NCBI GenBank assembly: GCA_947479815.1
Contig: CANKAT010000001.1
Coordinates: forward strand, 33,482 to 97,481
Origin: Sphingobacteriaceae bacterium
GTDB lineage: Bacteria > Bacteroidota > Bacteroidia > Sphingobacteriales > Sphingobacteriaceae
Reading direction: 5' to 3'
DNA: 64,000 nucleotides
Shown piece after piece: positions 44,200 to 52,338 of the stretch (position 1 is its first letter; every line of letters starts with the position of its first letter). The notes under the pieces were generated by a model. That model was not told where the DNA came from. It ran no database searches and saw only the letters and a program-made list of their open reading frames with translations. The position numbers were made by a program, and so were the translations under genes.

Positions 44200-45234
44200 T
44201 TATTTATAATCCTCTGGCTTTTTACCTTTCTTATATCCGCCCAATCCGAACATCGTAGGCTCATATTTTCCTACAAAATCAACATTGCTTTTCGCCGGTA
44301 TATTTTTTTCCAGACCCACAGTCCAGTAGGCAGCATTCACAACCAAACGTCTTAAATCTTCATTGATGAAATCAATTCCTGCGCCCATTGTAGTTGTAAA
44401 CACTCTGCCGCTTTTCCCTGACTCACTTAAATACTCTCTAGTCCAGGCAACCGGCATAATAGATCTTTTCCAGACACCCACTCCTGTAGGTGACACGCCC
44501 TCTGTGCCCTGGCCCCAAAGTAAAACCTTAGAATTAGAGGGAAGACTTTTAATACCGTATACTTCAGTTGTAGTCCAGATATCACTGATTCCATTCAGTA
44601 TCGGGTTTGCATCTGCAACTTCAAGTCCATTTATTAATCCCCGGGTGCCTTCCTTTCCACTGGCTCCATGATGATTTACCCAGTTTTCTCCTAAAATATG
44701 TTTCCCAAAGCCACCTTCCCAGCCAATATCTTTACTTTTAAATCCATATTTCGCATATTGATTATTAGGATTTCGGCTATAATAAAATGCATGTGTAGCT
44801 GTTCTTAAACCAATCACGGGCTTCCCTGCAACAAAATACTTGTGAATGTGCTGCATTTGATCATCCGGTAGCTCTCTAAATCGGGTTGCAATTATCATAA
44901 GATCTGCCTTTGATAAAAATTCAAGTCCTGGAATATTTTGATGATAATCCGGATCAATGAATTGTGTTTCAGGATTAATTGCGAATAGTACAGTAGTGTG
45001 AAACCCATGGCGCTCAGCTAATATTTTAGCCAGCATTGGAAGTGACTCTTCCGAACGGTAAGCTTCATCTCCGCCTACAAGAACTATATATTTCCCGTTA
45101 GACTGCCCGGCAGGAGGAGAAAAATGAATCCAAGGGCCTTCCTTTTGAGCGAAGGCCGTTTGCATGGAAAGAATTAGTATACCTATTAAAGTATACTTTG
45201 TCAGAATTGAATTACTATTAAAAATTGCGTTCAT
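44200..45234 (-). CDS. exported ThuA-like protein
   Basis: The 344-residue exported protein has a ThuA (trehalose-utilisation, class-I-glutamine-amidotransferase-like) fold. The signal peptide ends near residue 29 (AFAQ). IVLVGGDEAYRSEESLPMLAKIL near residue 50 and the later LRTATHAFYYSRNP near residue 148 are the core. The nucleophile position of true amidotransferases is not apparent, as usual for ThuA. ThuA with ThuB (a Gfo/Idh/MocA enzyme) is linked to 3-keto-disaccharide metabolism in rhizobia (family knowledge), so it fits the DUF1080 and Gfo/Idh/MocA context. It lies 150 bp downstream of the quinoprotein gene. Confidence 0.86.
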   Translation of the reverse strand: MNAIFNSNSILTKYTLIGILILSMQTAFAQKEGPWIHFSPPAGQSNGKYIVLVGGDEAYRSEESLPMLAKILAERHGFHTTVLFAINPETQFIDPDYHQNIPGLEFLSKADLMIIATRFRELPDDQMQHIHKYFVAGKPVIGLRTATHAFYYSRNPNNQYAKYGFKSKDIGWEGGFGKHILGENWVNHHGASGKEGTRGLINGLEVADANPILNGISDIWTTTEVYGIKSLPSNSKVLLWGQGTEGVSPTGVGVWKRSIMPVAWTREYLSESGKSGRVFTTTMGAGIDFINEDLRRLVVNAAYWTVGLEKNIPAKSNVDFVGKYEPTMFGLGGYKKGKKPEDYK

Positions 45235-45250
45235 GCTGAGTTGTGTTAGG

Positions 45251-45277
45251 TGAGGTATGAGATATGAGATATGAGAA
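45251..45277. repeat. ATGAGATAT short-word tandem repeat
   Basis: Three near-tandem copies of ATGAGATAT lie in the gap between the quinoprotein and ThuA-like genes. The words are shared with 7501-7530. Confidence 0.7.
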
Positions 45278-45384
45278 ACTAACTGTCCAATTATAATTAA
45301 TTTCCTTAGTCATTGTTCCTTGTTCAAAACTGCTGAATACGAATCAAACCCGGATTCAATCTTGATTCTTGGCTCTTGATTCAA

Positions 45385-47490
45385 TTATTTACCAAGTCTA
45401 AATGCCACTACATAATCTCCCTTAACCACCCCCAATCTTGCCCCTCCACAAGATATAACAACATATTGTACGCCATTAACCATATAGGTGCTTGGGGTTG
45501 CATAACCAGCAGTTGGAAGATCACCTTCCCATAGCAATTTTCCGTTTAGTTTATCAAATACCCTAAACTTAGCATCCTTGCTTGCTGCAATGAAGATCAA
45601 ACCACTTGCCGTAACTATTGGGCCACCATAATTTTCAGTACCCGTTGAAGGAAGTCCCTGATCTTTATACTTTTTAACATCTCCCAATGGTACCTTCCAC
45701 TTATGCAAGCCGGTATTCAAATCAACAGCGGTCAAGGTTCCCCAAGGAGGTTTTATTCCAGGATCTCCATTTCTATCCAAGAACTTACTGTAGCCTTTCA
45801 GATCCCATGGTTCAACTACTCCGAAGACATCCTTTGCTGAAACAAGCTTATCTTTCTCACTCTCTTCATCAAATAAATAGTTTAAGATAGCTTTCCTATC
45901 ATCATCCGAAATTTGTGGAAACCCAGGCATTCTCCCTTTGCCACTGGATATAATTTCCTGAACATTCACTTTTTTTGTTGTTTTTTTAAGAGCACTCAAA
46001 GAAGGGAAACCGCTGAGTGGATTACCCGATCTATCTACACCATGACAGGAACTGCAATTTCTAACGTATAGTGATTGTCCCCTACTCATATTTGCAAGAC
46101 CTGTATTTGATTTAATTGTCACTATCCATGGAACTTCATTAGAATTAACATAAATAATACCATCCTTATCTGAAGCTGGACCACCCCATTCAGCACCACC
46201 ATTTAATCCTGGAACTACAAGTGTAGGCTTATCACTTAAGGGATGAAAGAACCCCTTGATAGTTCCCCTGAATACCTTCAGTAAAGAATCATAATCTGGA
46301 GAAGCTGTATTCAGGTCAGATTCAGTTATTGATAATCTGGAAACTGAGGCAGGCAAGGTTGGGATTGGTTGTGTAGGCCAGGCTTCTTCTTCTGCAATAG
46401 GCGATTTTGGAACCGCCGTCTCCTTGATAGGAAATACCGACACTCCTGTTTCTCTGTCAAATACAAAAACATGGCCTGTTTTTGTTAATTGGGCTACCAC
46501 ATCTATACTTTTACCATTTCGTTTTATAGTGAGCAAATTCGGAGGTGCAGGAAGGTCTCTGTCCCATATATCATGCCTAACAAACTGATAGTGCCATATC
46601 CGCTTACCAGTACTGGCATCCAAAGCAAGTAGAGTATTTGCAAATAAATTTGCCCCCTTCCTGCTTCCACCATAAAAATCGGGAGATGCAGATCCTGTGG
46701 GAGCATAAATTATACCCCGCTTTTTATCTAAAGCCATCCCCGTCCAGCTGTTCGCCGCACCCACAATTCCTTTCTCATGCACATCCACAGGCCAGGTATC
46801 GTGTCCAAATTCACCCGGCAGAGGAATCGTGTGAAATATCCAAGCTATCTTTCCGGTCCTCACGTTGAAGGCCTGAATAAAACCAGGTGCAGATCCGGCG
46901 CCTTCCAACATTACCGTAGGCATAATGAGTAAATCCTTAAATATTGTACCCGGTGTTCTCGACATCAGATACTTCTTTTCAAGTGCTTCCGGCTTTCCCA
47001 AACCAGATTTCAAACTTACTCTACCTTCTATACCAAATCCTTTAATAGGTTTCCCATTTCTAGCATCAAGAGCGTATAACCATTGGTCATAAGTACACAT
47101 TATGCGCTTATCATCGCCATCCTCCCAATAGGTTACACCCCGGTTGGTTAAAAATCTTTGTATAGTATCCGGACTAAACCGCCACTTCTCTTGACCAGTG
47201 GCTCCGTTTAATGCAAATGCATTGCCAGCAGCAGAGATTCCATATAGAACACCCTTAATAATTATCGGATTACATTGAAAAAGTCCGGAATCTAGTGTCT
47301 TATATTGCCATGCAAGCTCAAGTCTTTTAACATTCGATCTATTTATCTGATCAAGCGAAGAATAGTGATTCATTTCTGGCCCTCCAAGATATGCTGGCCA
47401 GTCTTCATCATTATCATTCTGATCAGTAAATGCATATATACCTACTATGAGCAATAAAGGAAGGCAGAGAAAAAGGAGTGATTTTTTCAT
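45385..47490 (-). CDS. quinoprotein (PQQ-dependent) dehydrogenase with cytochrome c domain
   Basis: The 701-residue periplasmic enzyme, after its signal peptide, carries the N-terminal half of an eight-bladed quinoprotein propeller with PQQ-type blades (LALDASTGKRIWHYQ, DVYEKG-type motifs). A c-type haem insertion, VRNCSSCHGVDRSGNPL, lies near residue 473, and the final blades follow (AVDLNTGLHKWKV, FDKLNGKLLWEG). This is the glucose/alcohol-type quinohaemoprotein layout in which electrons pass from PQQ to the haem. It likely oxidises a sugar or alcohol in the periplasm. No PQQ synthesis genes are visible here. The gene is the most distal unit of the putative AraC regulon, with a leader of about 225 nt. 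Confidence 0.92.
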   Translation of the reverse strand: MKKSLLFLCLPLLLIVGIYAFTDQNDNDEDWPAYLGGPEMNHYSSLDQINRSNVKRLELAWQYKTLDSGLFQCNPIIIKGVLYGISAAGNAFALNGATGQEKWRFSPDTIQRFLTNRGVTYWEDGDDKRIMCTYDQWLYALDARNGKPIKGFGIEGRVSLKSGLGKPEALEKKYLMSRTPGTIFKDLLIMPTVMLEGAGSAPGFIQAFNVRTGKIAWIFHTIPLPGEFGHDTWPVDVHEKGIVGAANSWTGMALDKKRGIIYAPTGSASPDFYGGSRKGANLFANTLLALDASTGKRIWHYQFVRHDIWDRDLPAPPNLLTIKRNGKSIDVVAQLTKTGHVFVFDRETGVSVFPIKETAVPKSPIAEEEAWPTQPIPTLPASVSRLSITESDLNTASPDYDSLLKVFRGTIKGFFHPLSDKPTLVVPGLNGGAEWGGPASDKDGIIYVNSNEVPWIVTIKSNTGLANMSRGQSLYVRNCSSCHGVDRSGNPLSGFPSLSALKKTTKKVNVQEIISSGKGRMPGFPQISDDDRKAILNYLFDEESEKDKLVSAKDVFGVVEPWDLKGYSKFLDRNGDPGIKPPWGTLTAVDLNTGLHKWKVPLGDVKKYKDQGLPSTGTENYGGPIVTASGLIFIAASKDAKFRVFDKLNGKLLWEGDLPTAGYATPSTYMVNGVQYVVISCGGARLGVVKGDYVVAFRLGK

Positions 47491-47934
47491 TATTATTAAT
47501 TATAAATTATCTCACTAATTATTTTAATCAAAAAAATTTAATTGGACTTTAAAAAACTTTTCAGATGAGATCTGTCCACATGGTAAGAATATCGGGCAAT
47601 GAGGTTTAGATCCAAGAAATTAAAATCCCTGCTGTGTTGCTAGGACAGATCATATGAAAAATGTCTGTTTTTAACCCGCAAATTAATTCCAAATTATTAA
47701 AATATGTATAAATACTAAGTCAAAAGTATCATACATAAATAAAACAATATGATACTTCCATTTACATTAGTAATACTTTTTTTTGAAATTGACTTGAATG
47801 AGATTTTACTTTATCAGTTCTGAGGAGGGAATATCAGGAGTAAAATCAACCCATCAAAAGAATACGCAATAATCTGCAAGTGGTTTACCCTCAGGGCTTA
47901 CACCTGCCTTTTAAAAATTATCTTGTTAAACTAT
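47491..47934. other. 444-bp intergenic control region
   Basis: This region holds the quinoprotein promoter and operator (47721-47777) and a 9-bp inverted repeat overlapping it (47724-47757). The remaining stretch up to the D-threonine-aldolase-like gene has no gene or clear RNA that I recognise. Confidence 0.6.
47721..47777 (-). promoter_or_regulatory. putative AraC operator and promoter of the quinoprotein gene
   Basis: Minus-strand half-site AGTAT (plus-strand 47773-47777) is followed 21 bp later by AGTAT (47752-47756). 28 bp from its start comes the perfect -7 box TACTTTTG (47721-47728). The core between half-sites (TACTAATGTAAATGG) matches the 37.5 and 43.8 kb sites. It lies about 230 bp from the ATG, giving a long leader. 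Confidence 0.75.
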
Positions 47935-49071
47935 TTAATAGTTGATCTTTCTGTCTCGCGCAATAATTTTCCAGCTACCTGAAGCTTTACCATGTTCAAT
48001 AACTGTTGCATGATCGTATAAAGCAACTGTTGGGCAAATATGTATAGGAAGGGCAAAGAACGCATCCCCAATCTTATAATTATGCCCCTTACCTACTTCA
48101 ATAATCATGTGCTCTTCATTTTGTCCGATTGGCTTTAGCTCAGGAGCATTTAGAAAGTAGGCACGTTTTAAAAGCTCATTTTCAGAGGCAATAGATTTAT
48201 GCCCAAGGTCAATACAAATCTTACTTTCATCGGGTAATGAAATAACCCGAGTAAGCACCAGGGCAGCATAGAGAAAGTCCTGTTCAGGTAATGCATCATG
48301 ATAACCCTTATCCCAGAAAATAAACGTTCCAGGGCTGCATTCCACATTTCTTCTGGTAGAATGAATAGCAAAAGTTGGAGAACCACCTGCAATCAGTAGC
48401 GGAAAATCATGTCCTTCCTGCTCAATTCGATCACGTAACTGTTCGGCTTCTTTAAAATCGCGATCACAATGAGCAGCTCTTTCTACTACATCCATATCCC
48501 TATTATGGCCATCATAGGCATGAAAAGCCATAAACTGCAGAGAAGGCAAATGCAGAATTTCTTTATAAAGATCATACGCTAGCTCAGGTTTGATTCCGGT
48601 TCTGTTCATACCCACATTCAGATCAATACAAACAGGCATTTTGAGTTCTTTATTAGAAGCATAAAACGATGAGCTCCTGAATAAATCAGAGATCATTTGT
48701 GCCGTTTGAATATTATCAACCAAACAAGAGTATTTTGTTTTAGGATAAGCTTCCATCACATTCAAGAGGCGCAAAAATTTTGCCTTCAAAGGCTGATAGG
48801 CCAGTAAAACATCCTTTGCCTCACACATACCCAGCATTTCGGCTTCAGCAATCGTTGCACATTTAAGTTTATTGATAGCCTGACTGATGATCAGTTTTGT
48901 GGCTTCGATATTCTTTTGAGTTTTTACATGCGGACGAAGAAGGTCTACAGCGGAAACTGTCTTTTTCAACCGGTAAATATTCTCCAATACCCGTTCCGGA
49001 TAAACAATCAATGCAGGAGAATCTACCTCATCAATGTTCTGAAACTGATACCAGTTATCATGATTTGTCAT
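47935..49071 (-). CDS. D-threonine aldolase / D-serine dehydratase-like PLP enzyme
   Basis: The 378-residue PLP enzyme has an alanine-racemase-like N-terminal barrel. The PLP-lysine motif LLRPHVKTQKN is near residue 45, and VCIDLNVGMNRTGI near residue 160 is a family strand. The C-terminal HICPTVALYDHATV near residue 343 has the metal-binding His and Asp. The family splits D-threonine to glycine and acetaldehyde or dehydrates D-serine or 3-hydroxy-D-aspartate. The last step yields enamines, which would explain the RidA gene two positions upstream. It is the final gene of the 47.9-55.9 kb run. The exact substrate (Thr, Ser, hydroxy-Asp or related) cannot be resolved from sequence. Confidence 0.88.
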   Translation of the reverse strand: MTNHDNWYQFQNIDEVDSPALIVYPERVLENIYRLKKTVSAVDLLRPHVKTQKNIEATKLIISQAINKLKCATIAEAEMLGMCEAKDVLLAYQPLKAKFLRLLNVMEAYPKTKYSCLVDNIQTAQMISDLFRSSSFYASNKELKMPVCIDLNVGMNRTGIKPELAYDLYKEILHLPSLQFMAFHAYDGHNRDMDVVERAAHCDRDFKEAEQLRDRIEQEGHDFPLLIAGGSPTFAIHSTRRNVECSPGTFIFWDKGYHDALPEQDFLYAALVLTRVISLPDESKICIDLGHKSIASENELLKRAYFLNAPELKPIGQNEEHMIIEVGKGHNYKIGDAFFALPIHICPTVALYDHATVIEHGKASGSWKIIARDRKINY

Positions 49072-49104
49072 GTTATCAAGAATAATTAAGTTTAAATTTC
49101 ATGA

Positions 49105-50193
49105 TCAAGCCCAGGCTTTCCTTAAAAACCTTAACCAATTTTTATAAAAAATATGTTCAATATCTGCGCTTGAATAACCACGTCTACTCAGTATGCCTTT
49201 AAGATTCTGAAGATCCGCAATGTCTTCTAGATCATAAGGAGATTGTTCTTTACCATAGGCCCCATCTAAATCACTACCAATAGCAATATGATTGATATTA
49301 CCAGCAATTTGACATATATGATCATAATGATCAACCACTTTCTCTAGGTTAATTCCTCTTTCTTTAGGATCATCCACACCACGTACCCAATTATCGGTTA
49401 GCATCCAGGTATCGAAAACTCCACCAATTACTGCATCTCTTTCGATCAAAACTTTGATCTGATCATCTGTTAACTGTCTTTGATGATTTACCAATGCACG
49501 GCAATTATGATGACTTGCCCAAACAGGTCCTTTGAAAATTGATAATGCTTCTTCAAAACCTTTATCTGTAAGATGAGTTGCATCCAGAATCATGTTCAAA
49601 TTATCCATTTCCTTGACCAGCTCTTTACCTTGTGCGGTTAGCCCATCGGTCATGCCTGTACCCGCTGCATATCTTCCAGGCCCGTAATGTGCCGGACCAC
49701 AGGCACGCAAGCCATAGGCATAGGCTTTTTCTAGATAGGAAATATTGACAAAGGAATCTGCACCTTCCAGACTTAAAATATAACCAACCGGCTTAGTATG
49801 ATCTGGGAGTGATTTATCGAACCAAAGGGCCAGATGCTTTTCCATCTGTTCCAGATTGGTGATCTGCACCATCTCACCCTGATCTTCCATGCTGCGATAC
49901 CAGGCTAGCTGAGCCTGAGAAATACCCCAAGCAATTTCTGGAGAGTTCCATCCAGGCAAGGCACTTCCCGGTTGCACATAGCGCGCAATTTGGGTTGCGA
50001 CCACTAATCCGATTTTGCCCTTTCTGAGTTCAGGAAGCGCAACCACACCTTTTGCCCGATCAAGCTTGTCGGTCATTCCTTCTTCACGACTGCGAATCTG
50101 ATAGACCGTTTTTTTTAAGTCACGGTTCCACTCAATTGCATTCATTGCCAAATCAAGGTGGCAGTCAAAAATAAATACAGATTCTTCAGTCAT
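49105..50193 (-). CDS. membrane-dipeptidase (M19) family enzyme
   Basis: The 362-residue zinc enzyme of the M19 renal-dipeptidase/AC-DP family cleaves dipeptides, often with a C-terminal D-residue. It has FDCHLDLAMN at residues 8-17 (HxD metal ligands), SLEGADSF near residue 143 (metal-bridging Glu), VWASHHNCRAL near residue 225, and IAIGSDLDGAYGKE near residue 298 (Asp). It has no signal peptide, unusual for exported family members but common in cytosolic bacterial AC-DPs. It lies 34 bp before the D-threonine-aldolase-like gene and 19 bp after ridA. A dipeptide-to-D-amino-acid route with enamine clean-up is a natural reading (inference). Confidence 0.9.
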   Translation of the reverse strand: MTEESVFIFDCHLDLAMNAIEWNRDLKKTVYQIRSREEGMTDKLDRAKGVVALPELRKGKIGLVVATQIARYVQPGSALPGWNSPEIAWGISQAQLAWYRSMEDQGEMVQITNLEQMEKHLALWFDKSLPDHTKPVGYILSLEGADSFVNISYLEKAYAYGLRACGPAHYGPGRYAAGTGMTDGLTAQGKELVKEMDNLNMILDATHLTDKGFEEALSIFKGPVWASHHNCRALVNHQRQLTDDQIKVLIERDAVIGGVFDTWMLTDNWVRGVDDPKERGINLEKVVDHYDHICQIAGNINHIAIGSDLDGAYGKEQSPYDLEDIADLQNLKGILSRRGYSSADIEHIFYKNWLRFLRKAWA

Positions 50194-50211
50194 TTTTTAA
50201 AGTTAACCTAA

Positions 50212-50613
50212 TTATTTACCACCATTTCGGAATGCGATTGCATCGATCTCCACTTTTATACCATGACCTAAACCAGATTGAACGGTGGTACGGGCAGGCT
50301 TAACCTTGGTGAAATAGGATGCATAAACGGCATTATAACGATCAAAATCTTTGATATCACTTAAATGAACGGTACATTTTACAATATCATCTAGTGTAAA
50401 TCCTGCTGCTTCGCAAATGCGTTTTACATTATGGATAGTTAAATGCGTTTCCTCTTCGATTGTTCCTAAAACGAAAGAACTTGTTGTAAAATCAACGGCA
50501 GCCTGTCCGCTCACAAATAACCAGTCGCCTGCTACCATTACCCCTGCAGAATATGCACCTGTACTGAATGTTTTATCTGCCTTATCTGGATGTTGTATTT
50601 CTGTCTTTTCCAT
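50212..50613 (-). CDS. RidA-family enamine/imine deaminase
   Basis: The 133-residue RidA (YjgF/UK114) protein hydrolyses reactive enamines and imines such as 2-aminoacrylate. It has FSTGAYSAGVMVAGDWLFVSGQ near residue 15, and the catalytic Arg is in PARTTVQ near residue 107. The C-terminal VEIDAIA strand is conserved. It is the usual length. The gene is tightly clustered with a PLP dehydratase/aldolase-like gene and a dipeptidase gene, both of which could feed it unstable products. The ATG at 50611-50613 gives a short polar lead-in typical of the subgroup. Confidence 0.93.
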   Translation of the reverse strand: MEKTEIQHPDKADKTFSTGAYSAGVMVAGDWLFVSGQAAVDFTTSSFVLGTIEEETHLTIHNVKRICEAAGFTLDDIVKCTVHLSDIKDFDRYNAVYASYFTKVKPARTTVQSGLGHGIKVEIDAIAFRNGGK

Positions 50614-50646
50614 TTTTTTATTTTTTTTATGATTGATTAATAGGTA

Positions 50647-51288
50647 TTAATTAAATTCTAAGGTTCCGAAAAATTCCGGCCGGTGAAAGTCGGGCTCTTC
50701 AGTATTGATCATGTTCCAGGCTAAAAAATGTGGTTCAGGAAGATCATCTCCGCATTTGTAAAAATTAGCCCGGCATTGTTTACCTTTCATAGAGGCAATC
50801 TCATGGTATTGAAAAGCTGCAAATGGTATTGCTAGGGTAAGTTCCCACCCAATGTTTGCACCCTTATTTTTTGCCGGTTTAATTGAGCTTTGAAACGCAA
50901 TCGATTTGATAAGATCTGCAGTAGTCATTTTACGATTGTTTCGCTGCTCTCCAAAACTTAGAAGACAGGTGCCGGCACAATTAAACTCGAAATTATAATA
51001 TTCGGGTTCATCCGCAAAAGAGACAAAAAACTCTACACAACTATCCTTGTAAACCGGTTGATTGGGCTCAGAATAAACCGCTTTGACATGCTTTTCTTCC
51101 ACAAAAAACTTCAAATAAACACTGCTGTCTCCATAAGCCATGGCAAAAGAAGCTTGCGGTTTATAGGGAAATCCATTCCAAGGAGCGTGATCGATGATCT
51201 CTTGACGCACGTGATCAAGTTTCCTTGAAATGTCAGCAATCGCGGTTGAATCTTCTAAACCAAGATATGGAACTGAAAGGTGTTTCAT
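50647..51288 (-). CDS. carbohydrate-binding family 9-like protein
   Basis: The 213-residue protein resembles the CBM9-like domain found in xylanases and small stand-alone Bacteroidota proteins. It has beta-sandwich features such as VYLKFFVEEKHVKAVYSEPNQPVYKDSCVEFFVS near residue 85 and WELTLAIPFAAF near residue 149. It has no signal peptide or catalytic motif that I can see, so its job is probably binding or scaffolding. It may instead be an enzyme not yet recognised, as stand-alone copies beside Gfo/Idh/MocA genes are common. It lies 3 bp after the 3-hydroxyacyl-CoA-dehydrogenase-like gene and 33 bp before ridA. Confidence 0.78.
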   Translation of the reverse strand: MKHLSVPYLGLEDSTAIADISRKLDHVRQEIIDHAPWNGFPYKPQASFAMAYGDSSVYLKFFVEEKHVKAVYSEPNQPVYKDSCVEFFVSFADEPEYYNFEFNCAGTCLLSFGEQRNNRKMTTADLIKSIAFQSSIKPAKNKGANIGWELTLAIPFAAFQYHEIASMKGKQCRANFYKCGDDLPEPHFLAWNMINTEEPDFHRPEFFGTLEFN

Positions 51289-51291
51289 TTT

Positions 51292-52296
51292 TTAGCTTTT
51301 CTCACCTTCATCTTCCTTCTTTTTCGCCAGTTTTTGTTTGACGATATCAAAGGGATATTTCATTGCCAATTTTCTGATATCATAATTAAAGTCTGCAAAG
51401 GTTTCTTCCCAAAGCTTAGACTCTTCTGGTGTGTACTTGTAAAAACCATGACCATTAGCAACTCCCTTGCCGCCAGCTTTCACGATATCATCACTCAACT
51501 TAGGCATTCCGGTATCATTACAAAGTGTCGAATTCAGGTCTTTCATAACATTATGATAAGCAGGCACTCCGGTCAAGTCCATCCAGCCGAAAACGCCTAC
51601 CAAAGTCATCCAGTATCCGGTATTATTACGACAGGCTCTATCTACATCCTCGACGGTTGCATACCCATTTTCAACTAGATAAAACGCTTCGCGGTACATG
51701 GCATACATCAACCGATTGCCAATAAACCCACGGATATCTTTTCTGACCAGGGTAGCTTCTTTATTCCAGTAATTTGAAAGCTCATACAAGTATTCGCCCT
51801 TTTCAATATCACTCTCATCGCCACAGATCACTTCAAGGAAACGCGTGGTGTGAGACGGCTCTGCCCAGTGCAAACCGAAAAAACGGTCGGGGTGTTTGGT
51901 CATCTTTTGAAGAATACTGATTGGAATAGCAGAGGTATTACTAGTCATCAAAGCATCAGGAGCAATTTCGGCTTCAATCTTGGCATAGACTACTTTTTTG
52001 ATCTCTTCACTCTCAATAGTACATTCAATAGCAATTTTACAGGGTTTAAGTTGAGCGTAGTCTTCTGTAATGATCAGATTCTTAAAATAGAATTCCGGAT
52101 CTTCTGTAACCATACCCTCCTCTTTTGCTTTCACAAAATGCTTGCGGATCCGTGATTCTGCGGTAGTCATATCGATACTGATTGGAGCAATCGCTACCAC
52201 AGGGTGTCCGGCCATCAACAGGCAGGTGGTGATACTGCAGCCCATTAGACCCAGACCGATAACACCTACCGGAATTTCATTTGTTTTAATTGACAT
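51292..52296 (-). CDS. 3-hydroxyacyl-CoA-dehydrogenase-like NAD-dependent oxidoreductase
   Basis: The 334-residue dehydrogenase has the Rossmann motif GVIGLGLMGCSITT at residues 10-23. SNTSAIPISILQ near residue 121 and the catalytic-His motif GLHWAEPSHTTRFLEVI near residue 143 are family signatures. It has a C-terminal helical domain with FIGNRLMYAMYREA near residue 191. It matches the 3-hydroxyacyl-CoA dehydrogenase family, but the HWAEP variation and context (no beta-oxidation genes) favour a small hydroxy acid such as gulonate or a hydroxy-aspartate derivative (inference). It lies 43 bp after a Gfo/Idh/MocA gene and 3 bp before the CBM9-like gene. Confidence 0.85.
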   Translation of the reverse strand: MSIKTNEIPVGVIGLGLMGCSITTCLLMAGHPVVAIAPISIDMTTAESRIRKHFVKAKEEGMVTEDPEFYFKNLIITEDYAQLKPCKIAIECTIESEEIKKVVYAKIEAEIAPDALMTSNTSAIPISILQKMTKHPDRFFGLHWAEPSHTTRFLEVICGDESDIEKGEYLYELSNYWNKEATLVRKDIRGFIGNRLMYAMYREAFYLVENGYATVEDVDRACRNNTGYWMTLVGVFGWMDLTGVPAYHNVMKDLNSTLCNDTGMPKLSDDIVKAGGKGVANGHGFYKYTPEESKLWEETFADFNYDIRKLAMKYPFDIVKQKLAKKKEDEGEKS

Positions 52297-52338
52297 ATAC
52301 TATAAAAATTTAAAGGATCATTTATTAAGGTTAGCTGT

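Noticed and set aside
47491..47934. tRNA or known riboswitch in the long leader before the quinoprotein gene
   Set aside because: I could not find a cloverleaf or a conserved riboswitch core by eye; the long leader is reported only as an implied distance.
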